Shown here: piece by piece, positions 23,276 through 32,679 of the stretch
Layout: each line of letters starts with the position of its first letter
Position numbering within the stretch: position 1 is the first letter of the stretch
Source: Pieris napi
Taxonomy: Eukaryota > Arthropoda > Insecta > Lepidoptera > Pieridae
Length of the DNA stretch: 64,000 nucleotides
Assembly (NCBI RefSeq): GCF_905475465.1
Contig: NC_062234.1
Location: 11,555,001-11,619,000 of the forward strand
Reading direction: 5' to 3'
Translations under genes and position numbers: made by a program
The notes under the pieces: generated by a model
Databases searched by the model: none
Told to the model about the DNA's origin: nothing
The model's input: only the letters and a program-made list of their open reading frames with translations

Positions 23276-23422
23276 ATTTTTTTGTATAGAACAGGGGGCA
23301 ATCTGGCAAAAGGCTCACCTGATGTTCAGTGAAACCGCCGCCCAAGGACACTTTTAATGACAGAGGACTCGCAAGTGCGTTGCCGGCCTTTTGGTACGTT
23401 TGTACGTTCTTTTCTTGAAGGA
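23276..23422 (-). repeat. LINE tail (family A)
   Basis: Minus-oriented: GTGCGTTGCCGGCCTTTT, ACCGCCGCCCAAGGAC and ATAGAACAGGGGGCAA read on the + strand. Partial. Confidence 0.7.
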
Positions 23423-23710
23423 TATTTAATTTCATTTTACCACGGAGGTAAATAAAACATGTAGATATTAATGAAAAACTAATAACTTGCTCTTATTGTC
23501 CTTAAGATTATTTAAAATATCGACATTGACAGACGAACAACACTAAAGCTTAAAGCTATCAAATCGTGTCCATACATTAAGAGCATTCATAGCTCGCTAA
23601 TGCAATTCATTGTACAAGACTTCTTACAACGACCACAGTTAGTTGACCTCCCACCCCCTCCTCATATCTCAGCTGAACCGAGAAACAAGGGGATGCTTAA
23701 GGAAAATAGC

Positions 23711-23771
23711 AGCTCAAGTTATATTTGCAACGATCATCCCTCGAATACAATCGACCGGTTTAACTTGAGCT
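23711..23771. repeat. 11-bp inverted repeat, 39-nt spacer
   Basis: AGCTCAAGTTA at 23711-23721 and its complement at 23761-23771. It may be a small foldback or chance. Confidence 0.45.
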
Positions 23772-23935
23772 ATATGTTAGATGCATCAGTTTGACAATGC
23801 ACAACAGTGATGGATCAGTGTATGGTGGTCTTGTCAATCAAGTACACTGTACAATCTTAAGGATTTGCTTTGATTTACGCGAGCCTACTTAAAGTATTGA
23901 AGAGATTTTTATGTCCATATACTCTTGTACTTCAG

Positions 23936-24090
23936 GTGCCATAACGTGCATAAGTAATATGATAATGACCAGGATACGATAGGGAATGCTTAGGTGGTTT
24001 GGCCATGTAGAAGGGTGTAATGAAAAGTGGTTGATAAGTGGACCAAATCCAGGAGGTACTAGAGAAGGGACAAGACTTAAAGGTATTCAT
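23936..24090 (+). pseudogene. LINE ORF2 C-terminal remnant
   Basis: After an in-frame stop the translation reads GMLRWFGHVEGCNEKWL. LRWFGHVER is a signature of LINE ORF2 ends. Only ~50 codons remain, with damage. Confidence 0.5.
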
Positions 24091-24141
24091 AACCATGTCA
24101 CGAAACAAAAAAAACTCACGAGTATACCTTTCCATAAATAA

Positions 24142-24200
24142 ATGCAAACGGGCAGGAGGTTTACCTGATGTTAAGTAATAACACCGCCCAAGATTCCTTA
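24142..24200 (-). repeat. LINE tail fragment (family A)
   Basis: AACGGGCAGGAGGTTTACCTG then ACCGCCC on the + strand, the reverse complement of the family A tail. Confidence 0.5.
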
Positions 24201-24794
24201 CATTATGACCGTGAACCTTCTTGCCTTCCTACACCGTAAAATAGTCCATCAAAGCAGTTTTACATAACAAACAATTGGCTATTAAATTCAAATAAAAGGT
24301 CAAAAAACTAGTTAATGTGTTACGGAGGTATTCGCATTCATACAGATACAAATCTCTCGTTGTATGTTAAACATTATCTTTCAATTGTGGCCTTAACATT
24401 GTTGTACACAATGGCTTGCGCAAGAGTTGATCAGATTTTGCTGCGAAGGCTTATTCTATAGGCCTATTCATAATACGAAATTTGATTTATTTCTTTCAAT
24501 TTAGAATATATAGAGAACAATAAGAATTATTTTTCACTGTTTATCTAACTCTGTAGCGATAAAATAACCAACTTTAGGCTGGATTTTTTAGAAACACAAG
24601 TAGCAATGCGCTTCTTTTCTCTGATTCTCTAAGCAATAAAGGTTCCAATTGCTGGTTCTACTGTATACTTAGAATTCTAGTCCCCAATTTACCTTAGACG
24701 GGCTGAGATAAACACTAGAAATAGGTCAAATTTCAAAATGCATCAAACCAAATATAGAATGTATCTCTATGGTTGGTTGCTAATGTTTTCTTTT

Positions 24795-25215
24795 AGAACA
24801 GAACAGAGAATGGCAAATGGTGTAGGACAGAGAAAGACAAACGGTTAGAAGGCTCGTCTGATGTTAAATGTTTGTTGCGGTATCACGCTGCCTTTGAGCA
24901 CTAACTGCAAAGCCGGATTTTGAAAAATTGGTACGCTCTTATTTAAAGACTTAGTCGAAATGTTTCGGAAATACTTCGGGCCGCTGGTTCCAGATAGTGG
25001 TGCGCAGCAAGAAGTGCCTTAAAAAACGCTCAGTTGTGGAACGACGGACGTGAAGGTGATACGGGTGGCATTTCCTATTATGCCTCGACATCCGACGATG
25101 AAACACAGCCGCAGAGACCTGAAAAACTCTTAATAAAAGTCTCGATGGTAAAAACGGTAGAGTCGCAGAGAGGGAGCGCAACGCCAAGGGATCAAGCCGC
25201 TCAGATGTTTATGGT
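24795..25215 (-). pseudogene. LINE ORF2 C-terminal end plus tail (family A)
   Basis: The 78-codon minus frame 24951-25187 ends with CHPYHLHVRRSTTERFLRHF and LLRTTIWNQRPEVFPKHFD, the C-terminal part of family A ORF2 (HLDVRRSTTERF.RHFL..T..LWN.LP.EVFP). It is followed on the minus strand by the common tail down to 24800. This is the longest family A copy in the window and shows that the short tails elsewhere are LINE ends. It is 5'-truncated and mutated. Confidence 0.7.
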
Positions 25216-25842
25216 CCAAACTTTAATTCATATCTTCGGTCACTAAAACGATTTTATAAAAAAAGAAAGACATTTATGATCCAATCACTCAAGAAAGGAT
25301 ACAAGATATTTAGAAAACCATACTTTGTTAATACGTATCTGTGTACATTTATTACAGTTGAAGTCTAATTAATATGTATTTTATCCAATTTTCATAAATC
25401 TTGAAGCTATTATACTTAATAGTCTCAAAATAAACCTCTTGAGGATACAAAAAATAAGACGAATAACTCTATTTTCTATTCGATACATCAGCGTCAGTTT
25501 TAGAGTATTCCCCTATAATAAAATAAAGATTATGCAAAAATCGGTAATGGAATCACTCAATCGAACTAATGCTTCGATGAATAGTACAGTGATTTATTAT
25601 ATTGTGGATAAGAAAAATGACTAAAACACAATAAGTTGTTTAGGAGACACGACACGATAACGAAATCTTTAATCTAGAGCGATTGAAGCAAATGTGAACA
25701 TTATAATTCTTTTTTAAAATAATTTAACAAAATGAGTTTTCGACAAGCTGAATTATCAGTATCACTAAGATGCTTGGTCCTTATCGAATTCTTTATTTTG
25801 TAATTATTAAAGCTTGGAGATCCCGCTTAAGAGGGCGCAATA
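25216..25842. other. unassigned DNA
   Basis: No gene. The last ~45 bp before the Harbinger-like element continue on its far side (GGGTGGCAAAATTCATG), so one older sequence was split by the insertion. Confidence 0.4.
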
Positions 25843-26400
25843 GGCTATGTTCACATGTAACGCGCGTTAACGCGCGTCAACGCGCGATCAAATTTGAAGA
25901 GCGTTCAGATGATGAGCGCTAACGCGCGTTGCGAGAGTACTCGTCAGTCTAGTTCGGTAGAACGTAGAAAATGGACCTGGAAGAGGCTATTATTTTGTGG
26001 TTATATTATAAAGAAAAATATAGAAAAAGAAAACGTACACATTGGGATCATCCAATTTTGAAAAAAAATACAAATTATATTATATTTTTTATACAAATTT
26101 GCAAGTAAGTCGATGTCAATATGTATCTTCAATTTCACTCATTTAAAATGCGAGAACAAAATATAATTACGAAAATTAACAAAATTACATGCGATCGCGA
26201 TGAAAGCGCGCGCTCATCTGAACAGCAAACGGACATTACATTAATAACAAAGCGCGCGTCAACGCGCGATCACCTGCGTCTAGAGACTTTTTCTCTGAGC
26301 GCCGCGTTGACGTTCATGTGAACAGTTGTATGAAAATACCACAATGTCTAGTCGCGCGATTTGAAAACGCGCGTCAAGTTTTTGCCATCTGAACATAGCC
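25843..26400 (+). mobile_element. PIF/Harbinger-like element, 558 bp
   Basis: Ends are GGCTATGTTCACATG and the complement of GGCTATGTTCAGATG (one mismatch in 15). It is flanked on both sides by ATA (25840-25842 and 26401-26403), a 3-bp target duplication as in PIF/Harbinger. Subterminal regions are packed with GCGCGY motifs and repeated TTCA(C/G)ATG boxes in both orientations, possible transposase sites. It contains a short coding remnant (25971-26108). ATA is not the usual TWA target, so the superfamily call rests on the 3-bp length and the coding remnant. Confidence 0.75.
25971..26108 (+). pseudogene. Harbinger-type transposase first-exon remnant
   Basis: A 45-codon frame starts with ATG at 25971: MDLEEAIILWLYYKEK, then a basic YRKRKRTHWDHPI stretch, then a stop at 26106. 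An acidic start followed by a basic run and W-x-HPI resembles the N-terminus of insect HARBI1-like nuclease proteins. That is recognition by pattern and was not searched. The nuclease core with its DDE residues is absent. The sequence CAAGTAAGT at 26102-26110 overlaps the stop and is an excellent splice donor, so the frame may be a true first exon with its donor preserved while the later exons were deleted. It cannot encode an active transposase. Confidence 0.5.
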
Positions 26401-26499
26401 ATAGGGTGGCAAAATTCATGATTTCACCCGCGCGTCTCCTTCCGCTCGATCTAGTGATAAGTGAATCAAACGTACAGACCCGGCAAACATCTTGAACAA

Positions 26500-26601
26500 A
26501 TGCCTACTCCCTCGTTTAATGCTCAAGAAGTTCGCCGGTATCTGTATGCCTGTTTGCGTCAGATGAGACGGACGATTCAGTGTTTCGCGGAACAAAATTG
26601 A
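26500..26601 (+). other. short unidentified open frame, possible 5' end of a mobile element ORF
   Basis: A 33-codon frame from ATG at 26500: MPTPSFNAQEVRRYLYACL, then RQMRRTIQCFAEQN, then stop. Composition is close to coding and G+C is higher than around it. The ~100 bp before it, interrupted by the Harbinger-like element, look like a conserved leader. It could be the beginning of a retroelement ORF or a first exon. The family is not recognised. Confidence 0.25.
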
Positions 26602-26736
26602 AGTATTTAAATAACTCGTAAAAAATACAATATTTAATAAAATCGCTAAGTCTCGGACAAAGTTATGTGCTGTAGTTCAATTCTTTTTTTAATATTTGAG
26701 TCTGCCATTAATTTTATAGTGAAGGATGTAAACATT

Positions 26737-26742
26737 TTTATT
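26737..26742 (-). promoter_or_regulatory. polyadenylation signal AATAAA
   Basis: TTTATT on the + strand, AATAAA on the minus strand, 43 nt beyond the stop codon of the exon at 26786-26971. The spacing fits a short 3' UTR. Confidence 0.45.
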
Positions 26743-26785
26743 GTTTTTCAATCCAGCATTACCTACTTAGATAAAATAAAATCTA

Positions 26786-26971
26786 CTATGAGTGATTTTG
26801 GTTAGTGCCCGCTCTTAACACAGTCTTGTATCCCTTTGTGGCTTCACCGGCCGTCAGGGTTGCCATCTGAATCCCTTCGTGGTAATGTCGCTTGCACCAC
26901 ACGGGGTTCACGTTTACTATGACGGGTTTGCCATAAAGGTTGTATAGCTTATAGCTCATAAATACATCTGG
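26786..26971 (-). CDS. putative last coding exon of an unidentified host gene
   Basis: 186 nt on the minus strand encode 61 residues and a TAG stop: PDVFMSYKLYNLYGKPVIVN, VNPVWCKRHYHEGIQMATLT, AGEATKGYKTVLRAGTNQNHS. The frame opens exactly at an AG that ends a long pyrimidine tract (TTTTATTTTTCTTTTATAG), and that TAG would be an in-frame stop if unspliced, so the exon boundary is well supported and in phase 0. G+C is clearly higher than the flanks. AATAAA follows at 26737-26742. There is one Cys, a Trp and a mixed hydrophilic C-terminus, with no membrane segment. I do not recognise the family. Upstream exons should lie at higher coordinates on the minus strand; none was found with confidence, so the intron may be longer than 1 kb and hold the LINE at 29-32 kb. 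A processed or broken copy is possible but less likely given the splice site. Confidence 0.65.
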   Translation of the reverse strand, partial: PDVFMSYKLYNLYGKPVIVNVNPVWCKRHYHEGIQMATLTAGEATKGYKTVLRAGTNQNHS

Positions 26972-26973
26972 CT

Positions 26974-27399
26974 ATAAAAGAAAAATAAAACTTTTATCGG
27001 ACTATTAGCACGTGTTTGACATAGAGTTTTGTGAGAATCGATTTAAAAATATCGCAAATTTATATTATAATGTTTTTCAAACATCTCAATAAATTTTATC
27101 TATTTCATTTATAATCTATATATTCACTCTATACGGGTTACGACATTATGAAGTCATAATTGATTCAACATTGATAATGATCTACTTATAACGAACGTGT
27201 ACTTTATTCCGTTATATCATGATCTGGCATTTTAAATAAATAGGCAACGTTGCGCTTAATCATAGCTTAAGTCAGTCATTACTCAACAATATAAGGTATT
27301 ATAAGTATAAGTAAATATAACACTTGATTACTAAAAAAATAAAACCTATTAAAATAATTTAAATAAAAAAATATAATAGTTTATCGCTCGTATATGGCA
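26974..27399. other. AT-rich DNA, probable intron
   Basis: It lies upstream of the putative last exon on the minus strand. No coding or repeat signal. Confidence 0.35.
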
Positions 27400-27640
27400 A
27401 GGTGTTACGTAACGTGGGACCACAAAAGCGTTGGGCTGACAACATCCTTAAGGTTTCTGGGGAGAAATGGTTGGAGGAAGCAAAGAACAGATTCAAATGG
27501 AAAGTTCAGCAAGAGGTCTTAACCCAAAGGATTCCATACTGCAGAATACGAAGTGTATAATAACAAAACTAACATCTAATTTGTATTTGTTCTAGTATGG
27601 AATTAAAGTGACCATATTATTATTATTACTAAGTTTAAGA
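27400..27640 (+). pseudogene. LINE ORF2 C-terminal remnant with (ATT)n tail
   Basis: A + frame from 27415 gives GPQKRWADNILKVSGEKW, then LEEAKNRFKWKVQQE and VLTQRIPYCRIRSV, stop. This matches the LINE ending RPPKRW.DD.....W...A.....W. It ends in TATTATTATTATTAC. It is 5'-truncated; the last ~46 codons are intact. Confidence 0.6.
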
Positions 27641-28460
27641 TTTTTTTTTTCAAGCGTACCTTTACGTTCTATATATACCCTTTAAGATGTTATGTTATCT
27701 TTGTGTTAGTAACTGTTTTTACATGATTGATAATATTATCTTAGGTAATATTAAAAAAGTATATTTATTCAAATAATGTTACATTAACGTACGATCGTTA
27801 CTATTATCTACAGATTACATACAGAAAATATAGATACAAAATTATGATTCATAAAATTGTATTATTAATTTAAAAGACGGACAATGTTTCGACGATCAAA
27901 TTTTAGTTCAATCCCAACATATCTAATCCTTATCTACATTTTACATACTTACTTGAGGTCTCCTGTAAAAAAAGGGCATATTAGGAGAATTTATGCCACC
28001 CATTTAGAGCTAAAAAGTACTAAGGGCTTTCATCATGTTTGGTAATTGCGAACAAATAAATAGATTACGCCAATTTTCCAAAGTCGCATGATATAAACGG
28101 ATGTTTTGATAAAAACGTAAGCTCCCTGGCAGATTATCGTCTGCGTAGCTTCTTGCCTGATTCAGATTTATGCTTTGAAAAGGAACGAGCCTTCTATTAT
28201 TATTTATTACACATTATCCACATGCCTCGCGATTACTGACGATAATGATACCTACGCACGATATTCTTCATACTTCAATCTAATGGGCGTTTACCTGGCT
28301 TAGTGGTTAGACGTGAAAGGTACTGGGTTCTTCAATAAACAAATAACAAGCTTAATAATTCTCATACATATATATAAGAACTACATCGCTGTGTGAAGTG
28401 TCGCTGTGTGAATATATGAAGTGCAATTTACACAATATATTAATTAGCTTAAAATTCTAG
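27641..28460. other. unassigned DNA
   Basis: A tRNA-like phrase CCTGGCTTAGTGGTTAGACG is near 28294 and may be a SINE head. A minus-strand acceptor and donor frame only 10 nt at 27953-27962. No gene. Confidence 0.35.
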
Positions 28461-28575
28461 CATGCAGATTGATCACTTAGGTCGTAGATTCGAATTCCGA
28501 CTGTGCACAAATGAACCTTAGACCCAAGAACAGTTAACGTCGTGAGTCAGGCATAAAAGGCTGAGGAGTACCAAC
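28461..28575 (+). mobile_element. SINE, internally deleted and degraded
   Basis: AGGTCGTAGATTCGAATTCC, CTGTGCACAAATG, then directly TTAGACCCAAGAAC and GTGAGTCAGGCA. The middle ~70 bp are missing. Confidence 0.5.
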
Positions 28576-28987
28576 CAAGGGCGGCAATTTTTGAAATGTT
28601 CTAATTGCCAAATGTATAGAGTGCCTACGGCAGTCTCTGGAACGTTTAGGAAATTCCTACATCGTATGAGAACCTGTGCGAGTACTTGGCTCAAATATAA
28701 ACCGTATTATTATGTCAGAAATGTTACAGAAACCTAAGTTTCATAATTTACGTTAACTTAGTATTATTAGTTATTAATATATATTAATAGACCTTACGAT
28801 ATCATTACATATAAATATAATTTCTATATATCGAAAAGCGCTGCATTTCTCCCACTTGGATTTCGTGTATTTTGGCCCACCTATTCAATAATTGTTATAT
28901 TTCAGTCAATTTACATTAAACATCATAGTGCAAACACCTAAACCTCAACTCTTTTTGCAAACAGTACAAAAATCCAGTAGCTTTTAA
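28576..28987. other. unassigned DNA
   Basis: Nothing recognised. Confidence 0.3.
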
Positions 28988-29110
28988 GAGCAGTGTTGGC
29001 ATAGTGGCTTTAGACTGATCACCTACTTGTCTATTAAATTGACAAATGATGACACAGATACAGAAATCTGAGTCCCGGACCTAAAAATATTGTAGCGCCA
29101 CTGATTTATT
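28988..29110 (+). mobile_element. SINE with a large internal deletion, 123 bp
   Basis: The head GAGCAGTGTTGGCATAGTGG is joined after a few bases to CTGATCACCTACTTG and runs to the normal end TGTAGCGCCACTGATTT. About 160 bp of the interior, including the B-box region, are lost while both ends survive. Confidence 0.8.
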
Positions 29111-29517
29111 ATATTTTTTAGCTATTAAGATTATCGATTATTAATACATACGCGGCTCGAAGACTTAATTTTCTTAATTTGTAACGATATAATAACATAA
29201 ACTAAAGAAGATAGTGATCATACTTTTATCTGTTAATCGTATATATCATTGGGGAGTAGTTGCGTGTTCCATGTTAGATTTAAGATATTTCCTTTGTTTT
29301 TGCCTCTTTAAATTACTACACCTGTTCTTCTGGTTCCATATGGGCCAAAATTTTGTGATGATTTTAACGATACATAAGTTCAATATTAATCTTAGTATTA
29401 TAGACTACTTAAACTGTTCATTTCAAAACCTAAGATTTCATTGTTCATTGAAATATAATTATAGCACCTTAATAACAAAGCCAAATAACAAAATTATATT
29501 AAAAGTTTACACTAAAG
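29111..29517 (+). other. possible 5' UTR of the LINE
   Basis: Between the SINE remnant and ORF2. A 111-codon frame (29214-29549) overlaps the ORF2 start in another frame but is hydrophobic, AT-rich, lacks CCHC zinc knuckles and does not look like a LINE ORF1. The 5' end of the element cannot be fixed here. Confidence 0.35.
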
Positions 29518-32421
29518 TTGGTACAATCTCTAGGTATTTCGATGTTTGACAAAAGTTTAACTTTATTTTATCAAAACGTTCGTGGCTTGCGTACAAAATC
29601 AAACGAATTTTATCAAAATCTTCTTACTTGTCCTTTCGATGTTATTTTAATAACTGAGTCATGGCTTAATAGCAGTTTTTATGATAATGAACTGTGCAGT
29701 GATGAGTACCAGATGTTTCGACGTGACAGAAGTAAAGAAACCTCCAGTAAAAATATAGGCGGAGGGCTGCTGATCTATGTATCTCGTTATTTAAAAGCAT
29801 ATGAGAGGGCGGAGTGGAACTGCAATAGTGTTGAAACACTCTGGATAACTATACCCCATAATTCATTGGCAGTCAACGACCGGCGCAGTCTCCATATCGG
29901 TCTTGTCTATATACCTCCAGACTCTATGCAGGCTGAAAGACTTGAAACATTTATTTCCTCGTTTAGCCACATAATGGACACAAATATAAGTGATAACTTT
30001 ATAATAGTCGGTGACTTTAACCTCCCAAATATTAATTGGACGCCTTTGGGACCCATTCTATTAAAAAAAGGAACATCTAAAATACAAAATGTCTCCGAAA
30101 TATTTTTAAATGAAATTAATATTTTAGGCCTAAAACAACATAATGTGTCGTCTAATAGTAGCAATAATGTCCTCGATTTAATTTTAAGTAATGTTTCCAT
30201 CGACAGTTCGACAACTGATATGGCGCTAGTTAAACCAGACATATATCATCCTTGCTTAAAGATCGATGCTACCGACTTAGTTCTATGTAAAACCATCCCA
30301 AAAGCACAAATAAAATATAACTTTCGTCGTGCTAACTACGAGGATATTAATAAAGCGTTGTCGAATATTGATTGGGTAAAAGTTTTAATTGGAGGTACTA
30401 TTGATGAAGTGACAGGTAGTTTCTATGTAATATTAGATAAAATAATTTCAAGTTCTGTCCCTAAAAGCCGGAGTATTGGCAGAAGGAAATTTCCTATTTG
30501 GTACTCAAGCTCTTTGAAACATATAATAAAAGATAAATTAAAAGCTCACAAGCGTTGGAAAACTTATAGGAATCCAAGAGATTATGATGAATTTTCGCTG
30601 TTACGCGCTAGGCAAAAACTTGTATCTAAGAAGTGCTTTGATATGTATGAGAAGAGTATCCAAAATAATTTGAGTAAGGATCCCAAAGCGCTGTGGTCAT
30701 ATCTGAGAAACAAACGCCAATGTAGCCCAGGCTACCCTAACACAATGATTCTCGGAGATGAAGTCTACTATACAGAAGCAGACGCTTGTGAAGGGTTCAA
30801 CAGGTTTTTTAAAAGTGTTTTTCAACACCCAGATGATAGTTACAATCTTCAACATCTACCTGAATCCGATTATACATGCCACCAAGTAGTACTGACCGAG
30901 GATGAAGTCTGTAGGGAGTTGAAATCTTTAAATATTAATAAAGGTTCAGGGAATGATGGAATACCTTCAATTTTTCTCCAAAAATGCTATAGACAACTCT
31001 CTAAACCCTTGACAAATATATTTAATCAGTCGCTTAATGTATTCTGTAGTTTCCCATCCAAATGGAAAGAAGCCCACATTGTTCCGATCCACAAAAAAGG
31101 GTCTAGAAATAAAATAGAACATTATCGACCAATTTCAATTTTAAATTCGTTTGGTAAATTATTTGAAAAATTAGTTAACAAAACGTTGAGTCCTCTTATC
31201 CTAAGACAATTACCACATCAGCAACATGGTTTTACAAAAAATCGTTCAACTGTCAGCAACCTCACCGTTTTTACTGAGTACATTTTAAAGGGAATGGACG
31301 AAGGAGAACAAATTGATGCGATCTATACGGATTTTGAAAAAGCTTTCGATCGAGTTGATCATGTCATTCTCCTACATAAGCTATTAGCGCTAGGAATCCG
31401 TGGGGATCTATACAGATGGATCAAATCCTATGTAACTAATAGAAGGCAGGCGGTAGTAATGGGTGGACATAGGAGCACATTTATAAATGTGACATCCGGT
31501 GTACCTCAGGGCTCTATACTGGGTCCGCTGTTGTTTAATGCTTATCTTTATGATATACAGAATTGTTTCAAGTATTCAGAATATCTTATGTTTGCAGATG
31601 ACAAAAAAATATTTCTAAAAATTAAATCTATAGAGAACTGTGTTCAACTTCAACAGGATCTTAGTAGATTGGAAATTTACTACAAAAGAAATAAACTATC
31701 CTTAAATATTGGAAAATGTAGTAAAATTACTTTTACTCGCAAACATAAGAAAATACAATTTTGTTATAAGATAAGAGATACAACAATTAAACAGGTGAAT
31801 TTGGTTGGAGACTTGGGGATACTACTAGATGATAAGATGTCTTTCTCAGAACATATAGATAATATAACAGAAAAAGCATATAAACAACTTGGATTTGTCA
31901 AACGAGTATGCAAATCTTTCAAGAATATAAAATGTATAAAATGCCTGTACTTTGCTTTTGTTAGGAGTACACTGGAATATGCATGCACTGTTTGGTCCCC
32001 AACCTACAAGAAATACATTGAAGCAATAGAAAACATTCAAATAAAGTTTCTTAAGTTTTTAAGTTTTAAGGATTTCCGAAAGTACAGTAGCTATATAGAT
32101 TCCTGCAAGTACTTTGGTATTGAACCATTAGAATGTCGACGTAAACAATATGACCTTATATTTTTACACGCTATTTGCAACGGTTTAATTGACTGTCCTG
32201 ACTTATTGCCGCTTTTACTTTTTCACGCTCCTTCTTCACACAATACAAGGCAAACGCAACTATTTAAAATTCCTCGGTTTAATTCAAACTATTTGCGTAA
32301 CTCAGTCATGCATCGTATACCTTCAGATTATAATAGGAATTACCAGCAAATAGAAATATTTAATGTATCTAAAAAATGCTTAAGAAATGATATAAAAAAT
32401 CTAGTATCTTTTATTAGATAG
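29518..32421 (+). CDS. non-LTR retrotransposon ORF2: endonuclease and reverse transcriptase
   Basis: An intact 967-residue frame. The protein would nick host chromosomal DNA and copy its own RNA there (target-primed reverse transcription). AP-like endonuclease, residues ~13-250: QNVRG (N20), ITESWL (E47), LVYIPPDS (Y131), VGDFNLP (D166, N168), VLDLILSN (D220) and DIYHP (D241, H244). Reverse transcriptase, ~515-760: IVPIHKKGSRNKIEHYRPIS, QHGFTKNRST, motif A YTDFEKAFDRVDH (D605), motif B SGVPQGSILGPLLF, and motif C FADD (D694, D695; F replaces the more usual Y or A). The C-terminal ~200 residues include LEYACTVWSP and NTRQ, usual in the jockey/CR1 group. No stop or frameshift occurs, unlike every other LINE here. 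The upstream ATG is uncertain: M9 is an alternative. I place it in the jockey/CR1 superfamily, possibly Daphne-like, by pattern only. Confidence 0.9.
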   Translation: MVQSLGISMFDKSLTLFYQNVRGLRTKSNEFYQNLLTCPFDVILITESWLNSSFYDNELCSDEYQMFRRDRSKETSSKNIGGGLLIYVSRYLKAYERAEWNCNSVETLWITIPHNSLAVNDRRSLHIGLVYIPPDSMQAERLETFISSFSHIMDTNISDNFIIVGDFNLPNINWTPLGPILLKKGTSKIQNVSEIFLNEINILGLKQHNVSSNSSNNVLDLILSNVSIDSSTTDMALVKPDIYHPCLKIDATDLVLCKTIPKAQIKYNFRRANYEDINKALSNIDWVKVLIGGTIDEVTGSFYVILDKIISSSVPKSRSIGRRKFPIWYSSSLKHIIKDKLKAHKRWKTYRNPRDYDEFSLLRARQKLVSKKCFDMYEKSIQNNLSKDPKALWSYLRNKRQCSPGYPNTMILGDEVYYTEADACEGFNRFFKSVFQHPDDSYNLQHLPESDYTCHQVVLTEDEVCRELKSLNINKGSGNDGIPSIFLQKCYRQLSKPLTNIFNQSLNVFCSFPSKWKEAHIVPIHKKGSRNKIEHYRPISILNSFGKLFEKLVNKTLSPLILRQLPHQQHGFTKNRSTVSNLTVFTEYILKGMDEGEQIDAIYTDFEKAFDRVDHVILLHKLLALGIRGDLYRWIKSYVTNRRQAVVMGGHRSTFINVTSGVPQGSILGPLLFNAYLYDIQNCFKYSEYLMFADDKKIFLKIKSIENCVQLQQDLSRLEIYYKRNKLSLNIGKCSKITFTRKHKKIQFCYKIRDTTIKQVNLVGDLGILLDDKMSFSEHIDNITEKAYKQLGFVKRVCKSFKNIKCIKCLYFAFVRSTLEYACTVWSPTYKKYIEAIENIQIKFLKFLSFKDFRKYSSYIDSCKYFGIEPLECRRKQYDLIFLHAICNGLIDCPDLLPLLLFHAPSSHNTRQTQLFKIPRFNSNYLRNSVMHRIPSDYNRNYQQIEIFNVSKKCLRNDIKNLVSFIR

Positions 32422-32679
32422 AATGGCTTTGTTATTCCTTCTTTATAATAAATATGTTGTAATGAACTGTGAATCGTAGAATTTAGAATTTACATACATA
32501 CATACATTATATTCTTTGTAAATTTTTTTTTGTATTTGTATAGGTGTGACTGTGTTTTGTGTATGTTTAAATGTGTATTCCATTTTTGGCTCTTGTGTAT
32601 AGTGTAATTTTTTGAATATTGTTTAGTACTTGTAAGTAGCTGTAGGAATACCATTAAGCAAATAAATAAATAAATAAAT
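29518..32679 (+). mobile_element. non-LTR retrotransposon with intact ORF2
   Basis: ORF2 plus a ~258-bp 3' UTR ending in a short AAAT repeat tail (about 32660-32679). No ORF1 is identified, and the 5' limit, perhaps within 29111-29517, is unclear, so the copy may be 5'-truncated. No target duplication could be fixed because the left end is unknown. The intact reading frame points to recent insertion. Confidence 0.85.

Noticed and set aside
29214..29549. 111-codon frame just before the LINE ORF2, as a possible ORF1
   Set aside because: No zinc knuckles, RRM or coiled coil. The composition is that of AT-rich noncoding DNA, and it overlaps ORF2 in another frame.
29907..32040. Minus frames of 64-111 codons inside the LINE
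   Set aside because: Antisense shadows of ORF2.
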